Source: Oceanococcus sp. HetDA_MAG_MS8 (lineage in GTDB: Bacteria > Pseudomonadota > Gammaproteobacteria > Nevskiales > Oceanococcaceae). Taken from it: a stretch of DNA of 64,000 bases. Shown here piece after piece: positions 44,923 through 52,773 of the stretch. The stretch covers positions 496,001-560,000 of the forward strand of contig JAHCMK010000002.1 in NCBI GenBank assembly GCA_019192445.1. The letters are read 5' to 3'. Both the position numbers and the translations under genes were made by a program. Positions within the stretch are counted from its first letter, which is position 1, and each line of letters begins with the position of its first letter. The notes under the pieces were generated by a model. It searched no databases. It was not told the origin of the DNA and saw only the letters and a list, made by a program, of their open reading frames with translations.

Positions 44923-44959
44923 GCGGAGATCAGGCTGATACCTTCAGCCTGATCTCCGC
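44923..44959. terminator. Perfect 16-bp hairpin between convergent genes
   Basis: GCGGAGATCAGGCTGA pairs exactly with 44944-44959 across a 5-nt loop, between the stops of the hydrolase (plus) and the subtilase (minus). It lacks a real T run on both sides. It is placed where a bidirectional terminator belongs. Confidence 0.55.
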
Positions 44960-44993
44960 GCTTTAGTGCAAAACTGTGCGATGCAAGGCCAGA

Positions 44994-46547
44994 TTAGCGG
45001 CGTGTAAACCCCATTGTGGCTGCGCCGCGCTGGCGGCCCGCAAAGCCAAGCAGCATCAGCAGCAGTGCCGGCCAAGCCAGGGCGCCACCACCCACACTGC
45101 TGAACTGCCGGGCGCTGGGAGCCGTGTCTAGGCCAAAGCGGGAAGCCGCGAGTACGGCCGCGCGGGTGTCCACCATGCCAAAACCGCTGGCCGCATCCCA
45201 GCCAGCAACAAGCTCGGGGTCATCCTCAGCCACCATATCCACGGCGGTGTCTTTCAAGATTTGCTCGACTTGTGCCGGGGTCAGCTCCGGGTTGGCTTGC
45301 AGCATCAACGCAACCACGCCGGCAACATGCGGAGCCGACATGGAGGTGCCGGACAGACGAATGTAGGCAGCGCGGTTTTGCAGCTCATCCTGTGGGCTGT
45401 CGCCGAAGTAGCTGCCCTCCAAAGCCTGGCCGATGGCCGCCAGCACCGACGGCGAGGCCGTCGCCAGAATTTGGTCGCCGGGGGCGGTCACATCAACGGC
45501 ATCACCACGCGAGGAAAAGCCGGTGATTTTTCCTTCGGGGCAGCTGCCGTTATCGGCTTTGCAGGCTGCCGCCACCGAGATCACCTCGGGCAGGCCATTA
45601 GGAATGGGGCGCACAGTATCGGGCTCTGGGCCGTCATTACCGGCTGAGAACACCATCACAATGCCCGCCTCAATGGCTGCCAGGGTCACTTCTTTGACCG
45701 GGTCGAAGTCGGTAGGGCCGAGCAGGCCCTGGGCTTCATTGGCGAGCAATCCCCAGGAGTTGTTGGCCACGCGCACATTGCCCAGGGCTTCGCGGTTTCG
45801 AATCATGTAATCGATGGCGGCCACGGCATTGGCTTCAAAGCCAATGTCTTCCACCACGCCGTTACCGGCACTCGCGATTTTGAGCGCGACCAGGTTCACG
45901 CCGCGGGCAACACCTTGGTTATCCAGGCCGGAGGCGGCGCTACCATCACCGCCCACAATGCCGGCCACATGGGTCCCATGACCTACTTCGTCTTGGAGGG
46001 CTAAGGGGCCGGAGGCGGTAGCGATTTGCTCCCACACGCTAGCGGGCAACACGCCGGTTTCGCGTCCGACCAGGGTGCCTTCGAAGTTGGCCCCAGCAAT
46101 GACGCGGCTGGCGCCGGGCAAGCCAAAGTCAGGGTGCGGCTGGAAAATGCCGGAGTCGATAATGGCAACGGTGATGCCGCTGCCGTCAACGCCGCCACGC
46201 TCCACACTGCTGCCGTCAGCCAGGGTATGGCTCTCGGTCTCTTCAATTCCTACCGAATTAATCTGGGTGCGCGAAGCATGCAGGTGCCATTGCAGGCGGC
46301 GTTGGAGGCGAACACCGCGCACGCGCGGGTCAGCCGCATAGGCGCGCAGCACAGACTCGGGCGCCACCACCGACACCGCATTAATACTCGGAATGACTCG
46401 CCCGTGCAGGGCGCCAGCAAGATTCAGTTCTTCGTGAATGGAAGCCGGAAGGTCATTAAAGCCAATAAAGGCATGGTGCAATTGGGCGGCGGCCGGCAGG
46501 CTCAGCGCCGCAAGCGCACCGCACAGGGCGCGTTGAATCATCGTCAT
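44994..46547 (-). CDS. S8 family (subtilisin-like) serine peptidase with GlyGly-CTERM-like tail
   Basis: A 517-residue secreted protease. It has a signal peptide ending LPAAAQ and an inhibitor-like propeptide (about 25-95). The triad is Asp131 (AIIDSGI), His190 (GHGTHVAG) and Ser402 (LSGTSMSAPH), with the oxyanion Asn304 (FSAGND). The C-terminus (VGGGALAWPALLLMLLGFAGRQRG) has the Gly-rich motif, hydrophobic helix and Arg cluster of GlyGly-CTERM sorting signals handled by rhombosortase. Nine further residues follow the Arg cluster. The ATG at 46547 follows GGAG; the frame extending to 46658 would hide the signal peptide. Confidence 0.9.
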   Translation of the reverse strand: MTMIQRALCGALAALSLPAAAQLHHAFIGFNDLPASIHEELNLAGALHGRVIPSINAVSVVAPESVLRAYAADPRVRGVRLQRRLQWHLHASRTQINSVGIEETESHTLADGSSVERGGVDGSGITVAIIDSGIFQPHPDFGLPGASRVIAGANFEGTLVGRETGVLPASVWEQIATASGPLALQDEVGHGTHVAGIVGGDGSAASGLDNQGVARGVNLVALKIASAGNGVVEDIGFEANAVAAIDYMIRNREALGNVRVANNSWGLLANEAQGLLGPTDFDPVKEVTLAAIEAGIVMVFSAGNDGPEPDTVRPIPNGLPEVISVAAACKADNGSCPEGKITGFSSRGDAVDVTAPGDQILATASPSVLAAIGQALEGSYFGDSPQDELQNRAAYIRLSGTSMSAPHVAGVVALMLQANPELTPAQVEQILKDTAVDMVAEDDPELVAGWDAASGFGMVDTRAAVLAASRFGLDTAPSARQFSSVGGGALAWPALLLMLLGFAGRQRGAATMGFTRR

Positions 46548-46692
46548 TTGTTGGTTCTCCGTAAACAGGCTCAGCTGTTGTAGCCCGCACATACTGTCCC
46601 TGTGGACTGAGCAGCGCAAGAGCAAGAACTTTGTAAATTGCCAGTGCAGCACCCACAATATGGGCCGCTTTCACCACCGACCATGCCTACCC

Positions 46693-47502
46693 ATGATTGG
46701 GAAATTGCTTGGAGGCGCGCTGGGACTGATGTCCGGCGGCATCTTCGGCGCCCTGCTCGGCTTGTACTTGGGCCATCTCCTAGACCGTGCACTCCCGAAT
46801 ATGGGAGGCGGCAGCGGTCTGCTGGGCGGCGGGGCACGCGGCGATCGCGAGCAGATTCTGGTGCACTGCTTCGAGCTACTGGGCTGCGTGTGCAAAGCAG
46901 ACGGTCATGTGTCCCAAGCCGAGATTCAGGCGGCGGAAAAGCTACTGCGGCGGCTGAAGATTGACGGCGATCGCCGGCAGAAGATGATTCGGGCTTTCAA
47001 CCGGGGCAAAGATGCAGGTTTCGACATTGATGCGAGCACGGCTGCGCTACGCAAGCTGTGTCGCGGGCGCATGCTGTGGATGCGCCTAGCCTTGGAAATT
47101 GTGCTCACCGGCGCCTTGGCCGATGGCAGACTCAGCCCCGAAGAGCACCAAACCCTGAGCAAAATTGCCGCCGGCCTGGGCTTTAGACCGGCCGATTTCG
47201 AAATGCTGCTGCAGATGATGACCGGCGCCATGGGCGGTGGCTGGCAGCAAGCCGGTGGGCAGAACGGTACTCAGGCCCCACCGCGACGGGACCAGCTACA
47301 AGAGGCCTACCAGGCCTTGGGCAAAACACCACAAGCCAGCGATGATGAGCTGCGTAAGGCCTACCGGCGCCTGATGAGCCAACATCATCCCGACAAGCTG
47401 GCTGCTCAAGATATGCCCGATGAACTGCGGGCCCAAGCTGAAGAGCGGGTCCGGCAAATTCGCTCGGCCTGGGATTTGATTAAACAAGCGCGGGGCATTT
47501 AA
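46693..47502 (+). CDS. djlA: Co-chaperone DjlA
   Basis: A 269-residue membrane-anchored J-domain protein. It has one N-terminal Gly-rich transmembrane segment (IGKLLGGALGLMSGGIFGALLG) and a TerB-like helical domain (residues ~50-170). A Gly/Gln linker follows, then a C-terminal J domain with the HPD motif in LMSQHHPDKLAAQDMP. This is the exact layout of E. coli DjlA, which stimulates DnaK at the inner membrane and affects envelope stress signalling. I start at MIGKLL (46693), which places the membrane segment at the N-terminus as in E. coli. It is divergent from the subtilase. Confidence 0.93.
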   Translation: MIGKLLGGALGLMSGGIFGALLGLYLGHLLDRALPNMGGGSGLLGGGARGDREQILVHCFELLGCVCKADGHVSQAEIQAAEKLLRRLKIDGDRRQKMIRAFNRGKDAGFDIDASTAALRKLCRGRMLWMRLALEIVLTGALADGRLSPEEHQTLSKIAAGLGFRPADFEMLLQMMTGAMGGGWQQAGGQNGTQAPPRRDQLQEAYQALGKTPQASDDELRKAYRRLMSQHHPDKLAAQDMPDELRAQAEERVRQIRSAWDLIKQARGI

Positions 47503-47571
47503 GCCCACCCAGGGCAGTTTTTTCTGCGGAGAATCCTTCTGCACCCCTTTTGTAGGGAAGGGCTTGCTACC

Positions 47572-48591
47572 ATGCAGCTTGGATTCCGGCCTTGCTTTTT
47601 GATCATGCTACGCATTGCTGCTGCACTGGCTACGGCCTTTTGGCTACTCACCGCTCACGCTTCCGTAGAAGACGCCCGCGTGGCGTTGGAACGCGGGGAA
47701 TATCAACAAGCCTTAGATCTGCTGGATAAGCAGCTCAAAGGGCGGCGCGATAATGCCGAGGCGCGCTTTTTGCGCGGCCTGACGCTGGTGTTGCTCGATC
47801 GCGACGAAGATGCGACCCAAGCGTTTGCTGATTTGGTCCGCGACCATCCAGAGCTGCCCGAGCCCTACAACAACCTTGCCGTGCTGTACGCACGCGCTGG
47901 CAAATATGAGCTGGCTCGCGATGCGCTGGAAACAGCGTTGATTAAGAACCCTAGCTACGCCACCGCCCATGAAAACCTGGGCGATGTGTATGCCACTCTG
48001 GCGCAGGCCTCCTGGACCCGCGCTGAGGTGCTGGATCGCGATAACAGCATGCTGGGTCAGAAGATCGGCCTGATTAAACAAGCTTTGTCGGGCAGTGATA
48101 TCGAGCCTATGCAAGTCGCGCAGCGGCCTGCCGCCAAGGCGCCAGCTGCACAGGCCACGCCGACACCCCTGGCCGCGACACAGCCCATCGTTGGCAATGA
48201 GCCTGTAGTTCCCCAAGATGCCAGCCCTGCAGCCCCTGAGCCCAGCGCCGATCGCGCCGCCGTGCTCGATGCCCTGCAGGAATGGGCAGCAGCCTGGTCC
48301 AGCCAAGACGTGAATCGGTACTTGGCCAGCTACAGCGCCGACTTCGATCCTGGTGGTGGCCTGTCACTGAATACCTGGAAGCAGCAACGCCGTGCCCGCC
48401 TTGCCGCACCCACCAGCATTTCTGTGCAGATCATTAACCCACAGGTGCGTGATCTGGGCGGAGATACGGTGCAGGTGCAATTTGTGCAGGTGTACCAATC
48501 CAATTCCTATGCCGACCAAGTCAATAAGGTCATGGACCTACGCATGGAAAACGGAGCCTGGCGCATCGTTGAAGAAGACGTTGCCCCCTAA
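47572..48591 (+). CDS. Periplasmic TPR protein with C-terminal NTF2-like domain
   Basis: A 339-residue exported protein with a signal peptide ending AHA and about three tetratricopeptide repeats (residues ~35-140: ALERGEYQQALDLLDKQL, RFLRGLTLVLLDRDEDATQAF, NNLAVLYARAGKYELARDALETAL). A Pro/Ala-rich linker follows, then an NTF2-like domain (WAAAWSSQDVNRYLASYSADFDP to the end). The same C-terminal domain type closes the L,D-transpeptidase downstream. GGAAGGG precedes the first ATG; a second ATG at 47605 would also leave a signal peptide. A scaffold for cell-wall enzymes is likely. Confidence 0.85.
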   Translation: MQLGFRPCFLIMLRIAAALATAFWLLTAHASVEDARVALERGEYQQALDLLDKQLKGRRDNAEARFLRGLTLVLLDRDEDATQAFADLVRDHPELPEPYNNLAVLYARAGKYELARDALETALIKNPSYATAHENLGDVYATLAQASWTRAEVLDRDNSMLGQKIGLIKQALSGSDIEPMQVAQRPAAKAPAAQATPTPLAATQPIVGNEPVVPQDASPAAPEPSADRAAVLDALQEWAAAWSSQDVNRYLASYSADFDPGGGLSLNTWKQQRRARLAAPTSISVQIINPQVRDLGGDTVQVQFVQVYQSNSYADQVNKVMDLRMENGAWRIVEEDVAP

Positions 48592-48684
48592 GCGGGTGCG
48601 CGCTTTTTAGTCGCGTCTTGATCAACAAGGCTCATCAGTTTTCGCAGGTCCTGCGCTCAGGGCCTGCTTCGGTCGAGTAATTTC

Positions 48685-49728
48685 ATGCGGCACCAAGGAC
48701 GGTGCGCATTACTCGGTGTGTTGCTGTGCGCTATGGGCGCCAACCTCATACCGGGTACTGCACAAAGCCAATTGCCAACACCCGGCGCGGTCATTGGCCA
48801 AGCCGAAGATCAAGTCTTTAGGCCTGGAGGCCGCGGGCATTCGCTGGCGCCGGCCGGCAGCCCTCCACAAGGCTCGGCGCAATGGCCTAGCCCCGTTTTG
48901 CAGTTGGCGGATACCGAGCATGACCTGCTCATTGCCGACCTACGCAACAACCGCCTTTACCAATTTGGCTACCGCAACGAGGAATGGCGGGTGGTGCGCA
49001 GCATGTATGCCTCCATTGGTAAGGCCGGCTATGGCAAAGAGGTGGAGGGCGACAACCTCACACCGGTCGGCATCTACACCATCACCTCCTGGCTAGACGG
49101 TGAACGTTTACCGGCGCTGTATGGCGATGGCGCCTGGCCTGTGGACTACCCCAATAAATTGGACCGGCTTGAAGGGCGGACCGGTTATGGCATTTGGCTA
49201 CACGGCAACCCCCAACGCGACGAACCGGGTTTGCGACCACCACGGTCATCAGAAGGATGCCTCACGCTCACCAATCCGGACTTGAACAGCCTGAAGCCCT
49301 TTGTGGACTTAGGGCAGACAAGGGTGGTGTTCAGTGATAATGTGCAGTGGCTGACGGCCCAGCAACGCCAAGCGCGCAAAGAGGCTGCGCTGGAACGGCT
49401 ACAGGAATGGCAGCTGGCTTGGGAATCGCTGGATGCTGAGATGCTCGGCGAGCACTACCATCCGGAAGCCCGCATTGGCGGCCTGGACCGGCGCGCTTTT
49501 GTGAGCCAAAAACATGGCGTCAACAGCCGCAAGACGTGGATTGCCCTGCGTTTAGACCAAATCACCATTTTGGAGTACCCCGGCAATCTCGACCGGCTGC
49601 TCGTTGAGTTCGAGCAGGATTACCGCTCGAACAATTACCGCTCGGTCACCACCAAACAACAGATTTGGCAAAAAGACCAACATGGTTGGAGCATTTTGCT
49701 CGAAGACACCATTAGCAATGCCTCCTAG
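48685..49728 (+). CDS. L,D-transpeptidase (YkuD) with C-terminal NTF2-like domain
   Basis: A 347-residue exported protein. It has a signal peptide (residues ~1-27) and a YkuD catalytic domain: TPVGIYTI, His173 in GIWLHGNP and Cys192 in SSEGCLTLTNPDL. An NTF2-like domain follows (LQEWQLAWESLDAEMLGEHYHPEARI to the end). It would form 3-3 peptidoglycan cross-links or attach proteins to the wall, or act as an amidase-type variant. The linked TPR gene 93 bp upstream shares the NTF2-like domain, so the pair probably works together. Confidence 0.9.
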   Translation: MRHQGRCALLGVLLCAMGANLIPGTAQSQLPTPGAVIGQAEDQVFRPGGRGHSLAPAGSPPQGSAQWPSPVLQLADTEHDLLIADLRNNRLYQFGYRNEEWRVVRSMYASIGKAGYGKEVEGDNLTPVGIYTITSWLDGERLPALYGDGAWPVDYPNKLDRLEGRTGYGIWLHGNPQRDEPGLRPPRSSEGCLTLTNPDLNSLKPFVDLGQTRVVFSDNVQWLTAQQRQARKEAALERLQEWQLAWESLDAEMLGEHYHPEARIGGLDRRAFVSQKHGVNSRKTWIALRLDQITILEYPGNLDRLLVEFEQDYRSNNYRSVTTKQQIWQKDQHGWSILLEDTISNAS

Positions 49729-49810
49729 CACCGGCGCTAGCCCCCTCTAGACGCAGGCTGGACATGGCTGCGGCGGTATACTGCGCGGCCCACTTGAATG
49801 AAGCGATGCC

Positions 49811-50248
49811 ATGACTTGGACTGTGTATTTGTCGGGCGAAATTCATACGGACTGGCGCGATCGAATCCGCCAAGGCGCGAGCGAACGCGGACTGGATATT
49901 CGGTTTACCTCTGCGGTCACCGACCACGCCGCCAGCGATGCCGCCGGCGATCTGCTGGAGCCTACATCTGAAGGCTACTGGCGAGATCATAAGTCCTCCG
50001 GGGTGAATGCCATGCGCACGCGGACCCTCATCGCACAGTGTGACTTGGCGGTGATTCGTTTCGGTGACAAATACCGGCAATGGAATGCGGCCTTTGATGC
50101 GGGCCAATGCGCTGCTCTGGCTAAGCCTTACATCAGCTTGCACGACGAAGCCTTGGTGCATGCGCTCAAAGAAGTGGATCAAGCCGCCAATGCCTGGGCA
50201 CAAACACCGGAGCAGGTGGTGGATTTATTGGCCTACATCACCGGCTAA
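49811..50248 (+). CDS. YtoQ family protein
   Basis: A 145-residue cytosolic protein beginning MTWTVYLSGEIHTDWRDRI, with TSAVTDHAASDAAG, the segment KSSGVNAMRTRTLIAQCDLAVIRFG and a C-terminal helix. This is the YtoQ family, distantly like nucleoside 2-deoxyribosyltransferases. Its reaction is not established. The gene is followed after 14 bp by the GT-like gene, so they may be co-transcribed. Confidence 0.88.
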   Translation: MTWTVYLSGEIHTDWRDRIRQGASERGLDIRFTSAVTDHAASDAAGDLLEPTSEGYWRDHKSSGVNAMRTRTLIAQCDLAVIRFGDKYRQWNAAFDAGQCAALAKPYISLHDEALVHALKEVDQAANAWAQTPEQVVDLLAYITG

Positions 50249-50262
50249 AGCCTCCTTCCGGC

Positions 50263-51033
50263 ATGACAACCTTGGTGCTGCAGTCCGGCCCTCCGGGGCC
50301 GCAGCCCCAATGGCTGCAGCGCTGCATTTGCTCGGTGCAAGACTGGGCCCAAGCGCAGCATTTTGATTATGAATGGCTGGGAGATGAGCTTTTTAGTTTC
50401 ATCCCGCCTGCGCTGCAAACCAAGTTGGCTCAGCGGCGCATCATCGCCACTGATCTCGCCCGGCTGGGCTTGTTGCAGCAACGTTTAGAGCAGCGCCGTA
50501 GCTCCAGAGTCATCTGGATGGACGCAGACTTTCTGATCTTTGCGCCGCAGCGCTTTATGTTGCCAGAGCACATGGATATGGCGGTGGGCCGGGAAGTCTG
50601 GGTGGATCAGACAACCACAGGGCATCGCCAAACTCCACGCGCCTGGACAAAAGTGCATAACGCCTTTTTGATGTTTACAGACCTGGGCGGCGGGCGTCAT
50701 CCTTTTTTGGATCACTACCATTACAGCGCGCAGCGCTTGCTTAAGGCCAACCATGGCGGCATGCCAGACCAGTTCATTGGGCCCAAACTGCTTACTGCGC
50801 TGCACAATGTGGTGCAGCTTCCGGTGCTGGAAAGCGCTGCCATGCTGAGCCCCTGCGTGGGCACCGATGTTCTGCAGGGCGGTGGAGCAGCGCTAAAGCT
50901 ATGGTTAGCGCGTAGCCAACAACAACCGGCCGCGGCCAACATCTGCTGGAGCAGCGCTGCTGGGCAAGCAGACCACTCAGCCTTGGTCTCCACCCTGCTG
51001 GGCTCTTCAGACGCGATGTTTGCCCAGGCCTAA
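50263..51033 (+). CDS. GT-A-like putative glycosyltransferase
   Basis: A 256-residue protein without signal peptide or membrane segments. The only strong clue is a DxD-type motif in SRVIWMDADFLIF (about residues 80-92), preceded by ATDLARLGLLQQRL and followed by NAFLMF, which is how GT-A-fold transferases of the GMA12/MNN10 kind read. No standard family is recognised with certainty. No other polysaccharide genes are nearby. Confidence 0.6.
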   Translation: MTTLVLQSGPPGPQPQWLQRCICSVQDWAQAQHFDYEWLGDELFSFIPPALQTKLAQRRIIATDLARLGLLQQRLEQRRSSRVIWMDADFLIFAPQRFMLPEHMDMAVGREVWVDQTTTGHRQTPRAWTKVHNAFLMFTDLGGGRHPFLDHYHYSAQRLLKANHGGMPDQFIGPKLLTALHNVVQLPVLESAAMLSPCVGTDVLQGGGAALKLWLARSQQQPAAANICWSSAAGQADHSALVSTLLGSSDAMFAQA

Positions 51034-51152
51034 CGCGCTGCCGTCGGTCTTAGCCTTATCGCTCTGCGCAGTGGGCAGCGCCCGCTAGGGGCCCACACCT
51101 GGCTCGCTGTTGCCAAACCACAAGCGGCGCATTCCGCTGATCTGCCAAGCAT

Positions 51153-51179
51153 AAAAAAGCCGCTCCGAAGAGCGGCTTT
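51153..51179 (-). terminator. Intrinsic terminator after the DUF1329 gene
   Basis: A 10-bp stem AAAGCCGCTC/GAGCGGCTTT with a CGAA tetraloop is followed on the minus strand by six T. It lies 17 bp beyond the DUF1329 stop. The opposite direction has only three T. Confidence 0.88.
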
Positions 51180-51195
51180 CGCTGTGCAGCGAGGC

Positions 51196-52545
51196 TTAGC
51201 GGCGGGTACGCCGGGCCACCTTGTTGGGTTCGAAGTCTTTGGCTTCCAAATCGACGGTGAAGTCGTTGGGCTTGTCTTCGTTGATCATGGCGGTGGCGAA
51301 GTAGGTGCGCGACTGCATGTCGTAGATCAGCTCGGGCACGGTGGAGCAGGTGAGCATGGTCTCGATGCAGATCAGGTGGCCTTCTTGGAATTTGTAGAAC
51401 TCGTCACGATGGTCGTAGTTATCGAGCATGGTGGCAGTCCAGGTGTCTTCGTCGAAGTAAATCACCTTCTTCTTAAAGGTATGCCGTACATCTGGTTTGT
51501 TGTTGGCCTCGACCACCCACATGCGGTGGATTTCGTAACGCGCCAAGTCTTGATCGATGTGACGACCGTCCAAAATCTCATCGAACTTCAGCTGATTCGA
51601 GTTGATTTTGTAGCTGTTGTACGGGGTAATCATGGGCTTGCGGCCAAGCAGCTTCCAAGTGAAGCGATCTAGCTTGCCGTTGACCATGTCGACCTGGTCG
51701 TAGAACTGCTGCCCGTCGGTACCTTCATAAGGGTTGTCGTAACCCACGGAAGGAGCGCGACGAATACGGCGCAGGCCGGGGTTGTAGAGCCAGGCACTAC
51801 GGTAATCGGCATGTTCCCAGGCCAGCAGCAGCTGACCAGCAATCCGTGGTGGGGCCGTGGTGGTGGAGAGATACCACAGGAAGATGTCATCCGGGCCATT
51901 CATCGTCCCAGGCTCTTCGAGGTTGGCGTACTTGAACTTGACCTCTTCCACGATCTTGGTGAGCTGGAAGCTGCCGTTGTCTTGCACGATAGCCTGGTTG
52001 TTGTAGCGAACGACCTCGTTGCCCCGCCATTTCAAGCGGTGATTCCACCACGGATGCGCTCCGGTGGTCGGAATGGGAAAAGGAAAGCCCAAAGTGGCAT
52101 TCCGCAACTTATCGGGGTCGCCGCCTTCCAGCGAGGCTGTTTTGGCGTTCTTGATGGTGGCTTCGTAGATTTCGTCCGGCCAGGCCGCATCGCGGTGGCT
52201 GGGGTACACATGCATCTTGTAGGTGTCGTAACGCTCTAGCAGACGCTTGTGGCCCTCGGAGAGCAAATCCGCGTATTGGTCCATGTTGGCTTGCGTCACC
52301 GTGAACAAAGGCTCTTCGTTCGCGTAGCGATCATCCAACCAACGTGGTTCTTCAATCAGGCTGTCGTAGGGGGTATACGGCGTCCACTCGGGGATCTTGC
52401 CGTCTTTGCTGCCCGCCCGAATCGCTCCCAAAGGGGTGTATTCGGTGCCTTCAATGCCCAGTTTTGCCACTTCGGAAGCTGGCGGTTGCTGAGCCATGGC
52501 CAATCCGGCCGGCAGCAGCAGTAGCGTCGCTACGGTACGCAACAT
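51196..52545 (-). CDS. DUF1329 exported protein
   Basis: A 449-residue protein with a signal peptide (MLRTVATLLLLPAGLAMAQQ) and the DUF1329 domain: LGIEGTEYTPLGAIRAGSKDG, GFPFPIP and WNHRLKWRG. The segments LLLAWEHADYRSAWLYNPGLRRIRRAP and RYEIHRMWVVEA follow. DUF1329 has a LolA-like fold and is usually found with RND exporters and fatty-acid or sterol-use genes; a role in outer-membrane lipid handling is inferred. AAGGAG lies eight bases upstream of the ATG at 52545, which settles the start over one at 52563. No partner RND gene is in the window. Confidence 0.9.
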   Translation of the reverse strand: MLRTVATLLLLPAGLAMAQQPPASEVAKLGIEGTEYTPLGAIRAGSKDGKIPEWTPYTPYDSLIEEPRWLDDRYANEEPLFTVTQANMDQYADLLSEGHKRLLERYDTYKMHVYPSHRDAAWPDEIYEATIKNAKTASLEGGDPDKLRNATLGFPFPIPTTGAHPWWNHRLKWRGNEVVRYNNQAIVQDNGSFQLTKIVEEVKFKYANLEEPGTMNGPDDIFLWYLSTTTAPPRIAGQLLLAWEHADYRSAWLYNPGLRRIRRAPSVGYDNPYEGTDGQQFYDQVDMVNGKLDRFTWKLLGRKPMITPYNSYKINSNQLKFDEILDGRHIDQDLARYEIHRMWVVEANNKPDVRHTFKKKVIYFDEDTWTATMLDNYDHRDEFYKFQEGHLICIETMLTCSTVPELIYDMQSRTYFATAMINEDKPNDFTVDLEAKDFEPNKVARRTRR

Positions 52546-52773
52546 GTGTCTCACTCCTTGCAATTGTCCTCAAAGCCTGTAGCTACAGGCCCAATCGTTA
52601 ATCATGCACGCAGCCCAAGCCCTAGCGGCCCCATCTGCGGCTTTCTGGGCACACTGTGCCACAAACTGAAGCAAAGGTCGCATCGCGAGCATCCGGCGCA
52701 ATGTCGCCAGCGTGGCCGACTGTAGCGCCTGTAAAGTGCCGGATATGCGCGAGCATCTCTATGAATCCAGGCC

